The notes under the pieces: generated by a model | Told to the model about the DNA's origin: nothing | Seen by the model: the letters and a program-made list of their open reading frames with translations, nothing else | The model's database searches: none | Assembly (NCBI RefSeq): GCF_014640295.1 | Contig: NZ_BMGR01000002.1 | Location: 124,001-188,000 of the forward strand | DNA from: Paenibacillus abyssi | GTDB taxonomy: Bacteria > Bacillota > Bacilli > Paenibacillales > Paenibacillaceae | Reading direction: 5' to 3' | DNA length: 64,000 nucleotides | Position numbers and translations under genes: made by a program | Shown: positions 21,981 through 31,258 of the stretch, one piece after another | Layout of the letters: each line of letters starts with the position of its first letter | Numbering within the stretch: position 1 is the first letter of the stretch

Positions 21981-22033
21981 GCTGCACAACTCCTTTCTAA
22001 ATTGCAATGGTCTACATTCTCTTAACAAACCTA

Positions 22034-22594
22034 TTATAATAAAAACATCAGTCCAAAAGCGAACAAAATGACTCCGCCGCACGCTTCGCCATATTCCCCC
22101 ATATTTCGCCCGACCCGGCGGCCAAGCAGCAGGCCCAGAATGGACATCATGCCGCCAAACAAACCGAACATCAGCACAGTGAGCACAAGATCGACGGAGA
22201 ACATGCCCAGCGATACCCCAACGGAGAAGGAATCGATACTTACACTCAACGCAAAAAGGAGGAGGCCCCCTGCGCTCCGATGGTCAATCGAATGGCCTTC
22301 CCCCCCGCGCAGCGAGCTGTAAACCATATGGGCGCCGAGCAGCAGCAGCAGCGCTCCGGCCGCCGATGTGGCAACATTGCCAAGCAGCGAACTCATATAG
22401 TGTCCGGCAAAAATGCCCATGAGCGGCATAAGAATATGAAAGAGCGCAATAATTGAGCTGAGCTTGAGAATGTCCCGCAGCCGTATGCCTTTCAGTCCGA
22501 TTCCCACTCCGAGCGAGAAGGCGTCCATGCCAACGGCGATTGCCATGACGAGGATCGTAATCAGTTGGCCTGCATGAACGGAAGCTTCGATCAT
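22034..22594 (-). CDS. mntP: Manganese efflux pump MntP
   Basis: MntP exports Mn2+. The 186-residue protein has six hydrophobic helices and the internal pseudo-repeat with the two key acidic motifs, GMDAFSLGVGIGL in the first helix and SIDSFSVGVSLGM in the fourth. The ATG at 22594 has GGGGGAG 7 nt upstream. The upstream gap of about 90 nt is too short for a yybP-ykoY manganese riboswitch and none is seen. Confidence 0.94.
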   Translation of the reverse strand: MIEASVHAGQLITILVMAIAVGMDAFSLGVGIGLKGIRLRDILKLSSIIALFHILMPLMGIFAGHYMSSLLGNVATSAAGALLLLLGAHMVYSSLRGGEGHSIDHRSAGGLLLFALSVSIDSFSVGVSLGMFSVDLVLTVLMFGLFGGMMSILGLLLGRRVGRNMGEYGEACGGVILFAFGLMFLL

Positions 22595-22684
22595 TATCCA
22601 TCTCCCCCAAGTCCCATCAATTCTCTATTGATGATATGCGGACGAGTAGGGAAACATGACCAAGCCATTGGCCATACCTGGCAG

Positions 22685-24613
22685 TTACTCCGACTTTGCG
22701 CGGACTGTGCGGTGCCGGTGCATAAGTGACAGCAGCAGAATCGTTAAAGCAATACAGGCGATCCAAAATAGCAGCAGCACAAGTGAATCGTCGATCAGAC
22801 TCACATAATCCCCCGTCGTCAAAATCGACCGGAAGCCTTCTACGGTGTAGGAGATCGGAAGAAAAGCATGCAAGCCCTGCAGCGCTTCGGGAATAAGCTC
22901 CACAGGAAAAGTGCCGGAGGTTGCCGTTAATTGCATCACAAGCAAAATAATACAGATGAACCGGCCTACATTATCCGCAGCGGTGACAAATAATTGCACG
23001 ATGGACATGAATACCAAGCTGCTGAAAAAGCTAAACCAGGCAAAATCAGCGATCCGGATCGGCTCCAAACCAATGACGAAAATTAATACTGCGCTGAGCA
23101 GTAGCGATTGGCCTAAAGAAATGAACGCCAGCACTCCGAATTTGGAAAGAAACCACATCCGCCCGGAAGGCGGAATCCCATAGGTATCCCGCATCGGAAA
23201 AATGGTGCTGATCAGCAGCGCCCCTACAAATAAGCTGACCGACACGAAAAACGGCGCCATGCCGGTTCCGTAATTCGGCAGCGGATTCAGCGACTCCTCA
23301 CGGAGTCGCAGCGGGTTCGCCATCATTTCATATAACGGCTGCGAGGCATGGATATTCTCCAGCTTCCCGGCGCCTTCCGCCAGAGCATTGCTCAGCTCCC
23401 CGCTGCCCGTTACCAAGTCCCGTTCCCCGGCAGCCAGCCTTTGCAAGCCGCCTTCAAGGTCGTTCCAGCTCCGGGACAGCCGATGCGTGCCTTCAGCGAC
23501 GGAGGATATGCCCTTGTCCAGCTGCGCTGCGCCAGCAGAGAACTCGTTCAGCTTCCCGTTAAATTGCTGTGCGCCTTGCGCAAGCTGCTGCTGCTTGGTT
23601 CCAATCTCCTTAATTCCCGCATCCAGATCCTTCATGGAATCTTGAATTTTGACCATGCCTTCCGAGACCTGGCCAATAATCGCAGAAATCTGAACCCAGC
23701 TTGGATCCTCTTTAAAATTAAAATCAGGATGCTGTTTCATAAAGGATGCGATCGCGCCGTCCAATTTCTCCGAGCCTCCGACGATCCCGTCAAGCCCTTG
23801 GACGAGCTGGCCGCTGCCGGCTTGAACTGCGGTGTATCCCTCGTCCAGTCTGGCCAAGCCGCCGGCGATTTCAGCCGATGCTTCATCCAGCTTTGCAGCG
23901 CCTGAAGACAGCTGACCTGAAGCCCGGCTCAGCTTGGCTGCCCCGCGGTCAAGCTGCTGAACCGACGGTGCGCCATTTTTAACCGAAGAGACGATCTTAT
24001 CCGTACCGGACGCCGCTTCCTTAAGCCCGTTGTGAAGCTCCGCGGAGCCGTCGCTTGCCTCTTGCAGCCCGCTTCGCAGATCCATGAGATCGGCAAATAC
24101 CGCTTCGGTATACTGCTCGGTCAAGTTTTGCGCAAGCTGCTGCCGGATTTTTTCCACACCGGTCTGGCTGATTCGCGCCACGGAAAAGTTCAAGCCTTCA
24201 TTTAACTGGATTGTAAGCTGCAGCGGGGTCGGCTGATTCGCAGTCAAGGTCGTCGCGTTCCGGGAAAAATCGCGCGGAATCAGAATTTCAAAATAATACG
24301 CATTGTTCCGAAAGCCCCGGTCCGCCTCTTCCCTGCTGACGAAGTGCCAGTCAAACTTGCGGTCCTTCTGCAGCTCCTCCACCAAGTCATTCCCGATCTC
24401 ATACGTTTTCCCCTCATAAGTAACGGGCGCATCTTCGTTCACAACGGCCACAGGCAAATTCTCCAGGTGGGCATAAGGATCCCAGAACGCCCACAAGTAG
24501 GTCCCGCTGTACAGCACAGGAATAAACAAAATTCCCAGCAGCGGGATAAAAGCTTTAGGTGAATGGAGAATCGCTCTCCACTCCGTTATGACCCATAAGA
24601 CGCTCTTCTTCAT
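22685..24613 (-). CDS. YhgE/Pip family membrane protein
   Basis: The 642-residue protein has one N-terminal membrane helix (FIPLLGILFIPVLYSGTYLW), a ~400-residue extracytoplasmic region of heptad-like Gly/Ala/Ser/Leu repeats, and a C-terminal ABC-2-type block of five to six helices. This is the YhgE/Pip architecture of phage-infection proteins and ESX/type VII-related proteins. The repeats (GSEKLDGAI, GAAQLDKGIS, GLARLDEGY types) suggest an extended helical bundle. It is absent from this position in Bacillus, so it is an insertion in an otherwise conserved order. Confidence 0.88.
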   Translation of the reverse strand: MKKSVLWVITEWRAILHSPKAFIPLLGILFIPVLYSGTYLWAFWDPYAHLENLPVAVVNEDAPVTYEGKTYEIGNDLVEELQKDRKFDWHFVSREEADRGFRNNAYYFEILIPRDFSRNATTLTANQPTPLQLTIQLNEGLNFSVARISQTGVEKIRQQLAQNLTEQYTEAVFADLMDLRSGLQEASDGSAELHNGLKEAASGTDKIVSSVKNGAPSVQQLDRGAAKLSRASGQLSSGAAKLDEASAEIAGGLARLDEGYTAVQAGSGQLVQGLDGIVGGSEKLDGAIASFMKQHPDFNFKEDPSWVQISAIIGQVSEGMVKIQDSMKDLDAGIKEIGTKQQQLAQGAQQFNGKLNEFSAGAAQLDKGISSVAEGTHRLSRSWNDLEGGLQRLAAGERDLVTGSGELSNALAEGAGKLENIHASQPLYEMMANPLRLREESLNPLPNYGTGMAPFFVSVSLFVGALLISTIFPMRDTYGIPPSGRMWFLSKFGVLAFISLGQSLLLSAVLIFVIGLEPIRIADFAWFSFFSSLVFMSIVQLFVTAADNVGRFICIILLVMQLTATSGTFPVELIPEALQGLHAFLPISYTVEGFRSILTTGDYVSLIDDSLVLLLFWIACIALTILLLSLMHRHRTVRAKSE

Positions 24614-24743
24614 TGCAAGCTCTCCTCACATGTAACGGATGCTATCATTATTGCTCTAGTATCCGAAATCATGTAAAAAGTATGCATTGGAATCGGCTTT
24701 TACCGGACCTGGGCCGATGCAGTCTGAACGCGCACAACCCGGG

Positions 24744-25865
24744 TCAAACGCGAATGAACCGGTGGCCGGCCGCTTTGCTCAGCCGGTTCATCAGTGCATG
24801 GCCGATGCCCTCCTGCGGGCAGGCTTCGGCCCAGATGGCCTGCACACCGTGCGTGTCAAATTCGCGAAGCGCTGCGTACAGCCCTTGCGCTGCGCTTTCC
24901 AACCGGGTCAGACTGCCGCTGGCAAGGACGACGTCGGCACGGTAGTAAGGGGCATGCTCCGTGTACGTAAGCACGCCGGTCTTCTCGCCGCGCCGCTGCG
25001 CAGCGTCGACCTCGTCCTGGATGCGCGCGCGCACTGCCGCGGGCTCGCCGATCACCAGCTGCATCGCCCCCTGCGGGGCGTAATGCGCGTATTTCATGCC
25101 GGGCGAGCGCGGAGCCGATGCTTCTTGGCCTGCGGGCGATCCCGATTTGTCCGCGGCTGCCTGCTCAACGGATTCAACTGTGCTGTCCGGCGTGACCGGC
25201 ACAACCTCCCGCAGCGCCTCCAAAGCGATGCCGCCCGGACGAAGAATGCGGACAGCTTCGCCATCCTCCGTTATTTCAACTACCGTTGATTCCAGGCCTA
25301 CGCCGGTCGGCCCGCTGTCGACCAGCCCGTCGATCCTGCCGGCCAGATCCTCTTCGACATGCGCTGCACGGGTCGGACTCGGGCGTCCCGACCGATTGGC
25401 GCTTGGCGCCGCGATGGGACAGCCCGACACTGCAATCAAGCGCAGCGCAGTAACATGGTCAGGCATCCGTACCGCTACTGTATCGAGCCCGGCCGTCACC
25501 CGCGGCGATACCGCACCTTCCCGGGCAGGCAGCACAATCGTCAGCGGCCCGGGCCAGAAGCGCAGCATCAACCGCTTCGCAACCTCGCCATACGGCAGTA
25601 CGATTTGCTCCAGCTGCTCCATCTCAGCAATATGTACAATCAATGGATTATCCGAGGGCCTTCCCTTGGCCTGGAAGATCCGCTCCACCGCACCGGTGTC
25701 CCGGGCATCTGCCCCAAGCCCGTATACGGTCTCCGTAGGGAAGGCGACGATGCCGCCATTTTGCAGTACAACAGCCGCTTCCCCAATGGCAGTTACCGCC
25801 TCTTCCGCTCCAGCAGCCAGCTCCGCTTTTTCAACGGCCCATATTTTCATATTCCTATCGTTCAT
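24744..25865 (-). CDS. ywlC: L-threonylcarbamoyladenylate synthase (Sua5/YwlC)
   Basis: The enzyme makes threonylcarbamoyl-AMP for the t6A37 modification of ANN-decoding tRNAs. The YrdC domain (residues ~20-215) has TETVYGLGADA, KGRPSDNPLIVHI and the SANRSGRPSPT nucleotide-binding motif. A linker rich in Ala, Gly and Ser leads to the Sua5-specific C-terminal domain from about residue 250. The start is uncertain: ATG 25865 is used, but GTG 25868 and ATG 25850 are possible. Its position matches ywlC of Bacillus. Confidence 0.93.
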   Translation of the reverse strand: MNDRNMKIWAVEKAELAAGAEEAVTAIGEAAVVLQNGGIVAFPTETVYGLGADARDTGAVERIFQAKGRPSDNPLIVHIAEMEQLEQIVLPYGEVAKRLMLRFWPGPLTIVLPAREGAVSPRVTAGLDTVAVRMPDHVTALRLIAVSGCPIAAPSANRSGRPSPTRAAHVEEDLAGRIDGLVDSGPTGVGLESTVVEITEDGEAVRILRPGGIALEALREVVPVTPDSTVESVEQAAADKSGSPAGQEASAPRSPGMKYAHYAPQGAMQLVIGEPAAVRARIQDEVDAAQRRGEKTGVLTYTEHAPYYRADVVLASGSLTRLESAAQGLYAALREFDTHGVQAIWAEACPQEGIGHALMNRLSKAAGHRFIRV

Positions 25866-25992
25866 CACACGCTTCAATCCTTACCACCGAATAGAATTCT
25901 ATCGTTAATGCGATCCATTATAGCATATCCATCTGTACTATTGCGCTGTTTATAACATGCTATCCAGAAACGGCCTTCACGGCTTTTGACGC

Positions 25993-26033
25993 AAAAAAAG
26001 CAGGGAACAGTTTGCCATTGGCCGTCCCCCGCT
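25993..26033 (-). terminator. Terminator after the YjcZ-like gene
   Basis: On the minus strand AGCGGGGGAC and GTTCCCTGCT pair over 10 bp (two G-T wobbles), followed by TTTTTTT. It begins about 10 nt beyond the small gene's stop. Confidence 0.85.
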
Positions 26034-26043
26034 CTTCGCTAAA

Positions 26044-26145
26044 TTACCAGATAAATGCTCTGCTCACGATAACCAGCAGGATAAAAAGAACCAAGATCAC
26101 GCCTGTCGATGTAAAATGATGTCTGAACCCTCCAACATGACTCAT
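26044..26145 (-). CDS. YjcZ-family sporulation miniprotein
   Basis: This 33-codon gene has a strong ribosome binding site (GGAGG, 9 nt before ATG 26145) and its own terminator. It encodes a short polar start (MSHVGGFRHHF) followed by one hydrophobic helix (VILVLFILLVIVSRAFIW). That ending is typical of the YjcZ/YczM family of tiny sporulation-associated membrane proteins. It sits next to spoIIR, which fits a sporulation role. The protein is shorter and less glycine-rich than most relatives. Confidence 0.8.
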   Translation of the reverse strand: MSHVGGFRHHFTSTGVILVLFILLVIVSRAFIW

Positions 26146-26284
26146 GCCAATCCCTCCTTTTGATTAGGATTAATTTCAACATATTCTAAGCCGCTGTGTT
26201 TCTCCTGTGCTCCTGTACTGGTTTTAGAAAATTGGCAATGCTGGAGTGAATTCGGCTAAGAGGCTAAAGTTCATAATCAACCTT

Positions 26285-26968
26285 TTAAGAAAACAGTTGA
26301 CGGAAGAAATCCAGCAATGATCGAATCAGTTCCCAGAGAAAAAATTTTACCTCCGGCTTTTCCGGCGTTTCCGATGCTTGTACCGGTTTAACTGAAGCAG
26401 CCGGGTCCTGCTCTGCTTGCGCTGCAGCAGACTGTGCCGCAGCAGTTGCCTCACCGGTTACGCCGTCCACGAAACAGAGCGGCGGAAACAGTACACACCA
26501 CCAGTTTTGCCCTTCCGCGCGGCCGAGCGACACCCGCAGCGCTTCATAGTCCCCTGCCGGGTAAACCTCGCTGCCATACATCTTTGTAGGAAACGGCACC
26601 ATTCCAAGCTCCACCTCAAAGCCGTATTGAAAGCCGCGGCTGCGCAGCTCTTGCGCCACAACCCGTTCGATCGCAGGCAGGTTGGACCGCAGCGTCTCCC
26701 GCGCTTGTTCGATCGATTGCGGGCCGGCAACCCAGCTTGCCATCTCGGCAACAATCGCGTCACGCACAAACCTTTTAACAGCCTGATCCTGCGGCGAATC
26801 GGAATTAGCCAGAATACGCAGCCGGATCGACTCCTCCGGAATGCCGTTCTCTACGATTGCAGCGTCCACGCGATGCCCTTCCCAGCTCATCAACAGCACC
26901 GCCAACGCGAAGAATATGTAACCATACGATTTACGAAAAGAAAAACGGGAATGATTGCGGATTACCAT
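26285..26968 (-). CDS. spoIIR: Stage II sporulation protein R
   Basis: SpoIIR is made in the forespore and secreted into the intermembrane space, where it triggers SpoIIGA to process pro-sigma-E in the mother cell. The 227-residue product has an N-terminal membrane/signal segment (YGYIFFALAVLLMSW) followed by the family core IRLRILANSDSPQDQAVKRFVRD. It also has the C-terminal blocks GFEVELGMVPFPTKMYG and YEALRVSLGRAEGQNWWCVLFPPLCF. An Ala/Pro-rich linker and a hydrophobic end follow. The ATG at 26968 follows GAGGGG. Confidence 0.95.
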   Translation of the reverse strand: MVIRNHSRFSFRKSYGYIFFALAVLLMSWEGHRVDAAIVENGIPEESIRLRILANSDSPQDQAVKRFVRDAIVAEMASWVAGPQSIEQARETLRSNLPAIERVVAQELRSRGFQYGFEVELGMVPFPTKMYGSEVYPAGDYEALRVSLGRAEGQNWWCVLFPPLCFVDGVTGEATAAAQSAAAQAEQDPAASVKPVQASETPEKPEVKFFLWELIRSLLDFFRQLFS

Positions 26969-27323
26969 ACGACACAAGCCCCTCTCGCTGCACCCGTCGG
27001 CGCCTCAGCTTGCGTTCCGGAACGTCTATGTCCCTAGTATGTCCCCGCCACCCGTCTAGTAAACCTATCAATCTCATAAACTTCCATGCGGACTATCAGG
27101 TGCATTTCTGCACCTGAATGCAAAGCGCCAACAAAAAAAGAGCTGTTAACAACCCAGCTCTTAAAGTTAGATTAATGATGTGGTCCGGACGTCGACAGCA
27201 GCGCCCCAACACTCGCAGGTAAGGTGCGCGTTGGTATACGCCCCGTTGGGGAGGTCTGTTCTGCGTACGGCTAGTTACTGAGGCGGTTTGAAAAGATCAG
27301 CACTAAGCTAAGCTTGGCTAAGC
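26969..27323. other. 355-nt gap between prmC and spoIIR with a structured stretch
   Basis: No convincing gene was found. Next to spoIIR the sequence holds only its upstream region. From 27133 to 27320 there is a terminator (27138-27162) and a GC-rich, pairable stretch on the minus strand: CCCCAAC (27204-27210) complements GTTGGGG (27245-27251), and a CTAAG motif is repeated three times near 27303-27325. It could be a long prmC 3' untranslated region or a small RNA; see findings. Confidence 0.5.
27133..27162 (-). terminator. Intrinsic terminator downstream of prmC
   Basis: AAGAGCTG and CAGCTCTT pair perfectly over 8 bp with a 9-nt loop, and the minus-strand exit is TTTTTTTG. It stands about 160 nt past the prmC stop, unusually far for a simple operon end. 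Confidence 0.85.
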
Positions 27324-28313
27324 TCAACCTATTGCTATGACATGACGCTCGATTCCCGCATAATCCTCTATAATGCGGATTTCCTGCCACGCCCCGTACT
27401 CCCGCAGCAGTCTCGCCACCTCCTGCGCCTGGCCCATGCCCAGCTCGAAGGCGACAATGCGAGGCACGGACGCGAGCCCCGGCAGCTGCTCCAGCATGCG
27501 CCGGTACGGATCGAGCCCGTCCGCGCCGCCATCAAGCGCTAGGCGCGGTTCATAGTCGCGCACCTCACGCTGCAGGTGCGCGAGCTCACCCGCCGGGATG
27601 TACGGCGGGTTCGACACGAGGATGTCGGCCCGCAGCCCGGCGACGCCGCCGCTTGCGCTGCCGACGCCATCGGGCCGCACCATAAACGGCCCGAGCAGGT
27701 CGCCCTGCACGAAGGTAATCCGCTGCCCCTCCTCATGGCGGGCGGCATTCGTGCGGGCGACCTCAAGCGCGTCCTCCGACAGGTCGGACGCGCACACGCG
27801 CCACGCGGGCCGCTGCACCGCAAGCGTCACGGCGATGGCGCCGCTGCCGGTGCCGACGTCGATGACCGTCGGCACTTGGCGGTCGCGGGCGGGCGATTCG
27901 CCGCCCGCCTCCCCGCCCGCGGCCTGCGGCCACAGCCGATCGGCCGCTTCGAGCACGGCCTCGACGAGCAGCTCCGTTTCCGGGCGCGGAATCAGCACGC
28001 CCGGCTGAACATGAAAAGGCAGCCCGTAGAACCATTGCTCGCGCATGATATACTGCACCGGCTCACCCGCCAGTTTGCGGCCGATATATTCTCGCCAGAT
28101 GTCCCATTTCTCCACCGGCATCGGTTCGACCCAGTCGCGCAGCAGCTCCGCACGCTCCTTGCCAAGCAAATGCATCAGCAGCAGCTCCGCATTGGAGCGC
28201 GGCTCCGACACACCCTCCGCTGACAAAAGAGAAGAAGCCTGCAGGCAGGCTTCTCGTAGGGTCATGCCAGGAGTATACGCCAACTGCGCAGCGTCTGACT
28301 GTTCTTTCGTCAT
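27324..28313 (-). CDS. prmC: Peptide chain release factor glutamine methyltransferase
   Basis: PrmC methylates the glutamine of the GGQ motif of release factors. The SAM-binding motif is VIDVGTGSGAIAV, and the substrate-binding NPPY motif appears in ILVSNPPYIPAGEL. The N-terminal helical domain is present. A 10-residue Gly/Glu/Ala insert precedes the SAM motif. The start was set at ATG 28313 behind GGAGG (8 nt); the TTG at 28328 has no site. Downstream of prfA, its substrate gene, as usual. G+C is locally high around 27600-27960. Confidence 0.95.
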   Translation of the reverse strand: MTKEQSDAAQLAYTPGMTLREACLQASSLLSAEGVSEPRSNAELLLMHLLGKERAELLRDWVEPMPVEKWDIWREYIGRKLAGEPVQYIMREQWFYGLPFHVQPGVLIPRPETELLVEAVLEAADRLWPQAAGGEAGGESPARDRQVPTVIDVGTGSGAIAVTLAVQRPAWRVCASDLSEDALEVARTNAARHEEGQRITFVQGDLLGPFMVRPDGVGSASGGVAGLRADILVSNPPYIPAGELAHLQREVRDYEPRLALDGGADGLDPYRRMLEQLPGLASVPRIVAFELGMGQAQEVARLLREYGAWQEIRIIEDYAGIERHVIAIG

Positions 28314-28393
28314 ATAACAGCCCTCCAAGCTTATGGCCGGTAAGGCCGTTTAGGTTTGCATTCTTTAGGTTTGCACTTATAAGTTTGCACTGA

Positions 28394-29470
28394 TTAAGCC
28401 AGATTCTCTCTTTCCAGCAGCTCCGCTTGCTCCGCTACGGTCAAGGAATTAATGATCTCTTCCATATCTCCGTTCATGACGGAATCGAGCTTATGCAGCG
28501 TCAAGCCGATCCGATGATCGGTAACGCGGCTTTGCGGGAAATTGTACGTACGGATCCGCTCAGAACGGTCGCCTGTACCGACTTTGCTTTTGCGCTCGCC
28601 GGCATATTTCGCTTCTTCCTCTTGTCTATGAATCTCAAAGATACGGGCGCGCAGCACCTGCAGCGCCTTCGCTTTGTTCTCGTTTTGCGATTTGCCGTCC
28701 TGACAGGTTGCGACGATGCCGGTCGGGATGTGCGTGACGCGCACGGCCGACTTCGTCGTATTTACGGACTGTCCGCCCGCACCGCTGGAGCAGAACGTGT
28801 CGACACGGATATCCTTGTCGAAAATTTCGATCTCCACCTCTTCAACCTCCGGCATTACCGCAACGGTGGAGGTTGACGTATGAATCCGTCCGCCGGATTC
28901 CGTAGCCGGAATACGCTGCACGCGATGCGCGCCGTTCTCGAATTTCAGCTTGCTGTAGGCGCCTTTACCAGAAATCATGAAGATGATCTCCTTATAGCCG
29001 CCCAGATCGCTTTCATTCGCATCCAGCACCTCTACGCGCCAGCCCTGCGAATCTGCGAAACGGGTATACATCCGGTACAGGTCCGATGCGAACAGCGCCG
29101 CTTCATCGCCTCCCGCAGCACCACGAACCTCGACGATGACGTTTTTATCATCGTTAGGGTCCTTAGGAAGCAGCAAAATGCGAACCCGCTCCTCCAGCTC
29201 GGCAAGCTTGGCGCCCAGCTCTTCGATCTCCAGTTTTACCATTTCGCGCATCTCATCGTCCAGCTTTTCATTTTGCAGCAGCTTGGCGTCTTCATACTGC
29301 GCTAACGTTTCTTTGTATTCCATATATGCATTGTATGGCTCTTGCAGATCCGACTGCTCCTTGGAGTAGTCCCGCAGCTTCTTCGTATCGCTGGTTACAT
29401 CCGGATCGCAAAGCAGCTCGCTAAGCTTCTCATAGCGGTCGGCAAGCGCCTGTAAACGGTCCAACATCAT
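28394..29470 (-). CDS. prfA: Peptide chain release factor 1
   Basis: RF1 terminates translation at UAA and UAG. The PAT codon-recognition motif ([10 protein letters not shown]) and the catalytic GGQ ([17 protein letters not shown]) are both present, with the N-terminal helical domain ([18 protein letters not shown]). The product is 358 residues from ATG 29470; an upstream in-frame GTG at 29482 directly abuts the purine-rich site and is disfavoured. A TATAAT lies about 40 nt upstream. Confidence 0.97.
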   Translation of the reverse strand: MMLDRLQALADRYEKLSELLCDPDVTSDTKKLRDYSKEQSDLQEPYNAYMEYKETLAQYEDAKLLQNEKLDDEMREMVKLEIEELGAKLAELEERVRILLLPKDPNDDKNVIVEVRGAAGGDEAALFASDLYRMYTRFADSQGWRVEVLDANESDLGGYKEIIFMISGKGAYSKLKFENGAHRVQRIPATESGGRIHTSTSTVAVMPEVEEVEIEIFDKDIRVDTFCSSGAGGQSVNTTKSAVRVTHIPTGIVATCQDGKSQNENKAKALQVLRARIFEIHRQEEEAKYAGERKSKVGTGDRSERIRTYNFPQSRVTDHRIGLTLHKLDSVMNGDMEEIINSLTVAEQAELLERENLA

Positions 29471-29679
29471 GATTACACACACTCCTAAAGTGAAAATTCC
29501 GTCTTATTATTATATCACAAGTTCCTGCTTGTTGAGCAGTTCCAACTTTTCCTTCAATGTCAGCCGCCGCCATGGTAGAAAAAGCTGCCCGCGCCAAGAT
29601 GACGCCCCGTACCGCTTGTCAGATGCGCGGCAATGACTTGGCGATATAAAGCCCTGGTCCTGTCGCATACGCAGACACG

Positions 29680-29702
29680 CGAAAAGGGGGCGTCTCCGCC
29701 CC
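29680..29702 (-). terminator. Terminator after ychF
   Basis: On the minus strand GGGGCG and CGCCCC close a GAGA tetraloop, followed by CTTTTC. It lies 24 nt beyond the ychF stop. Confidence 0.75.
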
Positions 29703-29725
29703 GCTCATCCCTGCATTCGGATGTC

Positions 29726-30826
29726 TTACACGTTAAAACGGAAATGCATGACATCGCCGTCCTGCACAACATAATCTTTACCTTCAAGACGAAGCTGGCC
29801 TTTCTCCTTCGCCGCATTCATCGTGCCTGCTGCAGCCAAATCCTCGTAAGATACAACCTCGGCGCGGATAAACCCGCGCTCAAAATCGGTATGGATCACG
29901 CCAGCCGCCTGAGGCGCTTTCGTCCCTTTGCGGATCGTCCATGCCCGTACTTCCTGAACGCCTGCCGTGAAGTACGTGTACAGGCCGAGCAATTTGTAAG
30001 CAGCTTGGATCAAGCGGTCCAGACCGGATTTCTCCAAGCCCAGCTCTTCAAGGAACATCGCTTTGTCCTCGCCCTCGAGCTCGGCGATTTCCGCTTCCAC
30101 CTTCGCGCTGATCGGCACCACTTCCGCATTCTCGGAAGCGGCGAATTCCCGCACGATCTTTACATATGGATTATCGTCCGAATTCGCTACTTCAGCCTCG
30201 CTCACATTCGCCGCGTAAAGCACCGGCTTGATCGTCAGCAAATGCAGGTCGCGAATCAACAATTTTTCATCGTCGGACAGCTCAAGGCTGCGCACCGGCT
30301 TGTCTTCGTACAGCGCCTCTTTGATACGCTCAAGCACTTCAACCTCTTGCGCGTATTTCTTGTCGCCGCCCTTCATGTTCTTGCGGGAACGGTCAATGCG
30401 CTTTTCCACAGAGTCCAGATCCGCCAGGATCAACTCCAGATTGATCGTCTGAATGTCGCTGAGCGGATCAACCTTGCCGGATACGTGCGTAATATTCTCA
30501 TCCTGGAAGCAGCGAACCACATGCACGATCGCGTCCACCTCACGGATATGCGCCAAAAATTTGTTCCCAAGCCCCTCGCCTTTGCTCGCGCCCTTTACAA
30601 TGCCTGCAATATCAATAAATTCAAATGCGGTTGGAACCGTCTTATTAGGCACAATGAGTTCAGTCAGCTTGTCCAGGCGCTCATCCGGCACCTCAACCAC
30701 ACCAACATTTGGATCAATTGTACAAAACGGGTAGTTCGCCGATTCAGCGCCCGCTTGTGTGATCGCATTAAACAACGTCGATTTCCCTACGTTTGGCAAA
30801 CCGACAATCCCTGCTTTCAAAGCCAT
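29726..30826 (-). CDS. ychF: Ribosome-binding ATPase YchF
   Basis: YchF is a conserved Obg-family P-loop protein that binds ATP in preference to GTP. The G1 loop is GLPNVGKST, switch II is [19 protein letters not shown], and the specificity motif is NVSE in place of NKxD, which explains ATP use. The C-terminal TGS domain ([24 protein letters not shown]) is present. The start is ATG 30826 with AGGGG upstream, giving [15 protein letters not shown]; product 366 residues. Confidence 0.96.
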   Translation of the reverse strand: MALKAGIVGLPNVGKSTLFNAITQAGAESANYPFCTIDPNVGVVEVPDERLDKLTELIVPNKTVPTAFEFIDIAGIVKGASKGEGLGNKFLAHIREVDAIVHVVRCFQDENITHVSGKVDPLSDIQTINLELILADLDSVEKRIDRSRKNMKGGDKKYAQEVEVLERIKEALYEDKPVRSLELSDDEKLLIRDLHLLTIKPVLYAANVSEAEVANSDDNPYVKIVREFAASENAEVVPISAKVEAEIAELEGEDKAMFLEELGLEKSGLDRLIQAAYKLLGLYTYFTAGVQEVRAWTIRKGTKAPQAAGVIHTDFERGFIRAEVVSYEDLAAAGTMNAAKEKGQLRLEGKDYVVQDGDVMHFRFNV

Positions 30827-31028
30827 TACATGACACCCCTGTTCCGAATTAAACAATCTCTGGTCATTATAACTGAAACCCCCTCACTTTGAAAGCCTCC
30901 TCTAGTAGAGCTCCAGCCCCGGTCCCGCCTTGGCAGCAAGATCGCAAGCTTAAGCTTTTCCTCCTCACTGCTCTTCCGTAATGGTCTTAGCATGCCCAGG
31001 TCTCGGCGGCTTCCGTTGCAATTCGCCC

Positions 31029-31058
31029 GTATGGAACGGTGGAGCCGTGCGAATACTA
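31029..31058 (+). promoter_or_regulatory. Possible forespore (sigma-F/G-like) promoter
   Basis: GTATG (31029-31033) and AATACTA (31052-31058) are separated by 18 nt, close to the sigma-G pattern (GAATR, 17-18 nt, CATACTA; one mismatch in the -10). It lies 32 nt before the small ORF at 31090. Confidence 0.35.
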
Positions 31059-31089
31059 TCTTCATTCTTAAGGAAGGTGGTTGAAGATC

Positions 31090-31233
31090 ATGGAAAATAT
31101 AACGCATAAAAACAACTACAAGGGCACCAATCATATGAAAGCCAAAAACCAGGACATGGCGTTCGTCAACGATACGGTCGAGCAAGCCAAATCGGTCACC
31201 CCATTCTCGCAAAACAAAAAGAAGACGGATTGA
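31090..31233 (+). CDS. Small polar protein of unknown function, possibly spore-associated
   Basis: This 47-codon frame starts at an ATG with AAGGTGG 9 nt upstream and encodes a hydrophilic Lys/Asn/Gln-rich peptide (MENITHKNNYKGTNHMKAKN, then QDMAFVNDTVEQAKSVTPFS, ending QNKKKTD). The composition and a faint AFVNDT similarity to the EFASET repeat recall small acid-soluble spore proteins, but I cannot assign a family. A sigma-G-like promoter lies upstream and a shared terminator overlaps its end. It is the only plus-strand gene among minus-strand neighbours. Confidence 0.55.
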   Translation: MENITHKNNYKGTNHMKAKNQDMAFVNDTVEQAKSVTPFSQNKKKTD

Positions 31234-31244
31234 TCCGCCTTCTT
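31211..31244. terminator. Convergent terminator between the small ORF and the sulfite-oxidase-fold gene
   Basis: AAGAAG-CGGAT and ATCCG-CTTCTT form an 11-bp stem interrupted by one A/C mismatch. The minus-strand exit is T-rich (TTTTTGTTTTG), so it mainly serves the minus-strand gene, and it overlaps the last codons of the plus-strand ORF. Confidence 0.75.
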
Positions 31245-31258
31245 TACCGATGCTCTCG

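Noticed and set aside
22595-22684. Possible manganese (yybP-ykoY) riboswitch before mntP
   Set aside because: The gap is only 90 nt and shows no pairing or conserved loops of that class.
24690-25955. Plus-strand frames antisense to the tRNA threonylcarbamoyl synthase gene
   Set aside because: They arise from high G+C codon use of the minus-strand gene and have no supported start or domain.
27184-27215. Resemblance to the SRP RNA core (GGTCCGGA...CAGCAGC)
   Set aside because: Only a few bases match and the required GGAAGG and symmetric loop are absent.
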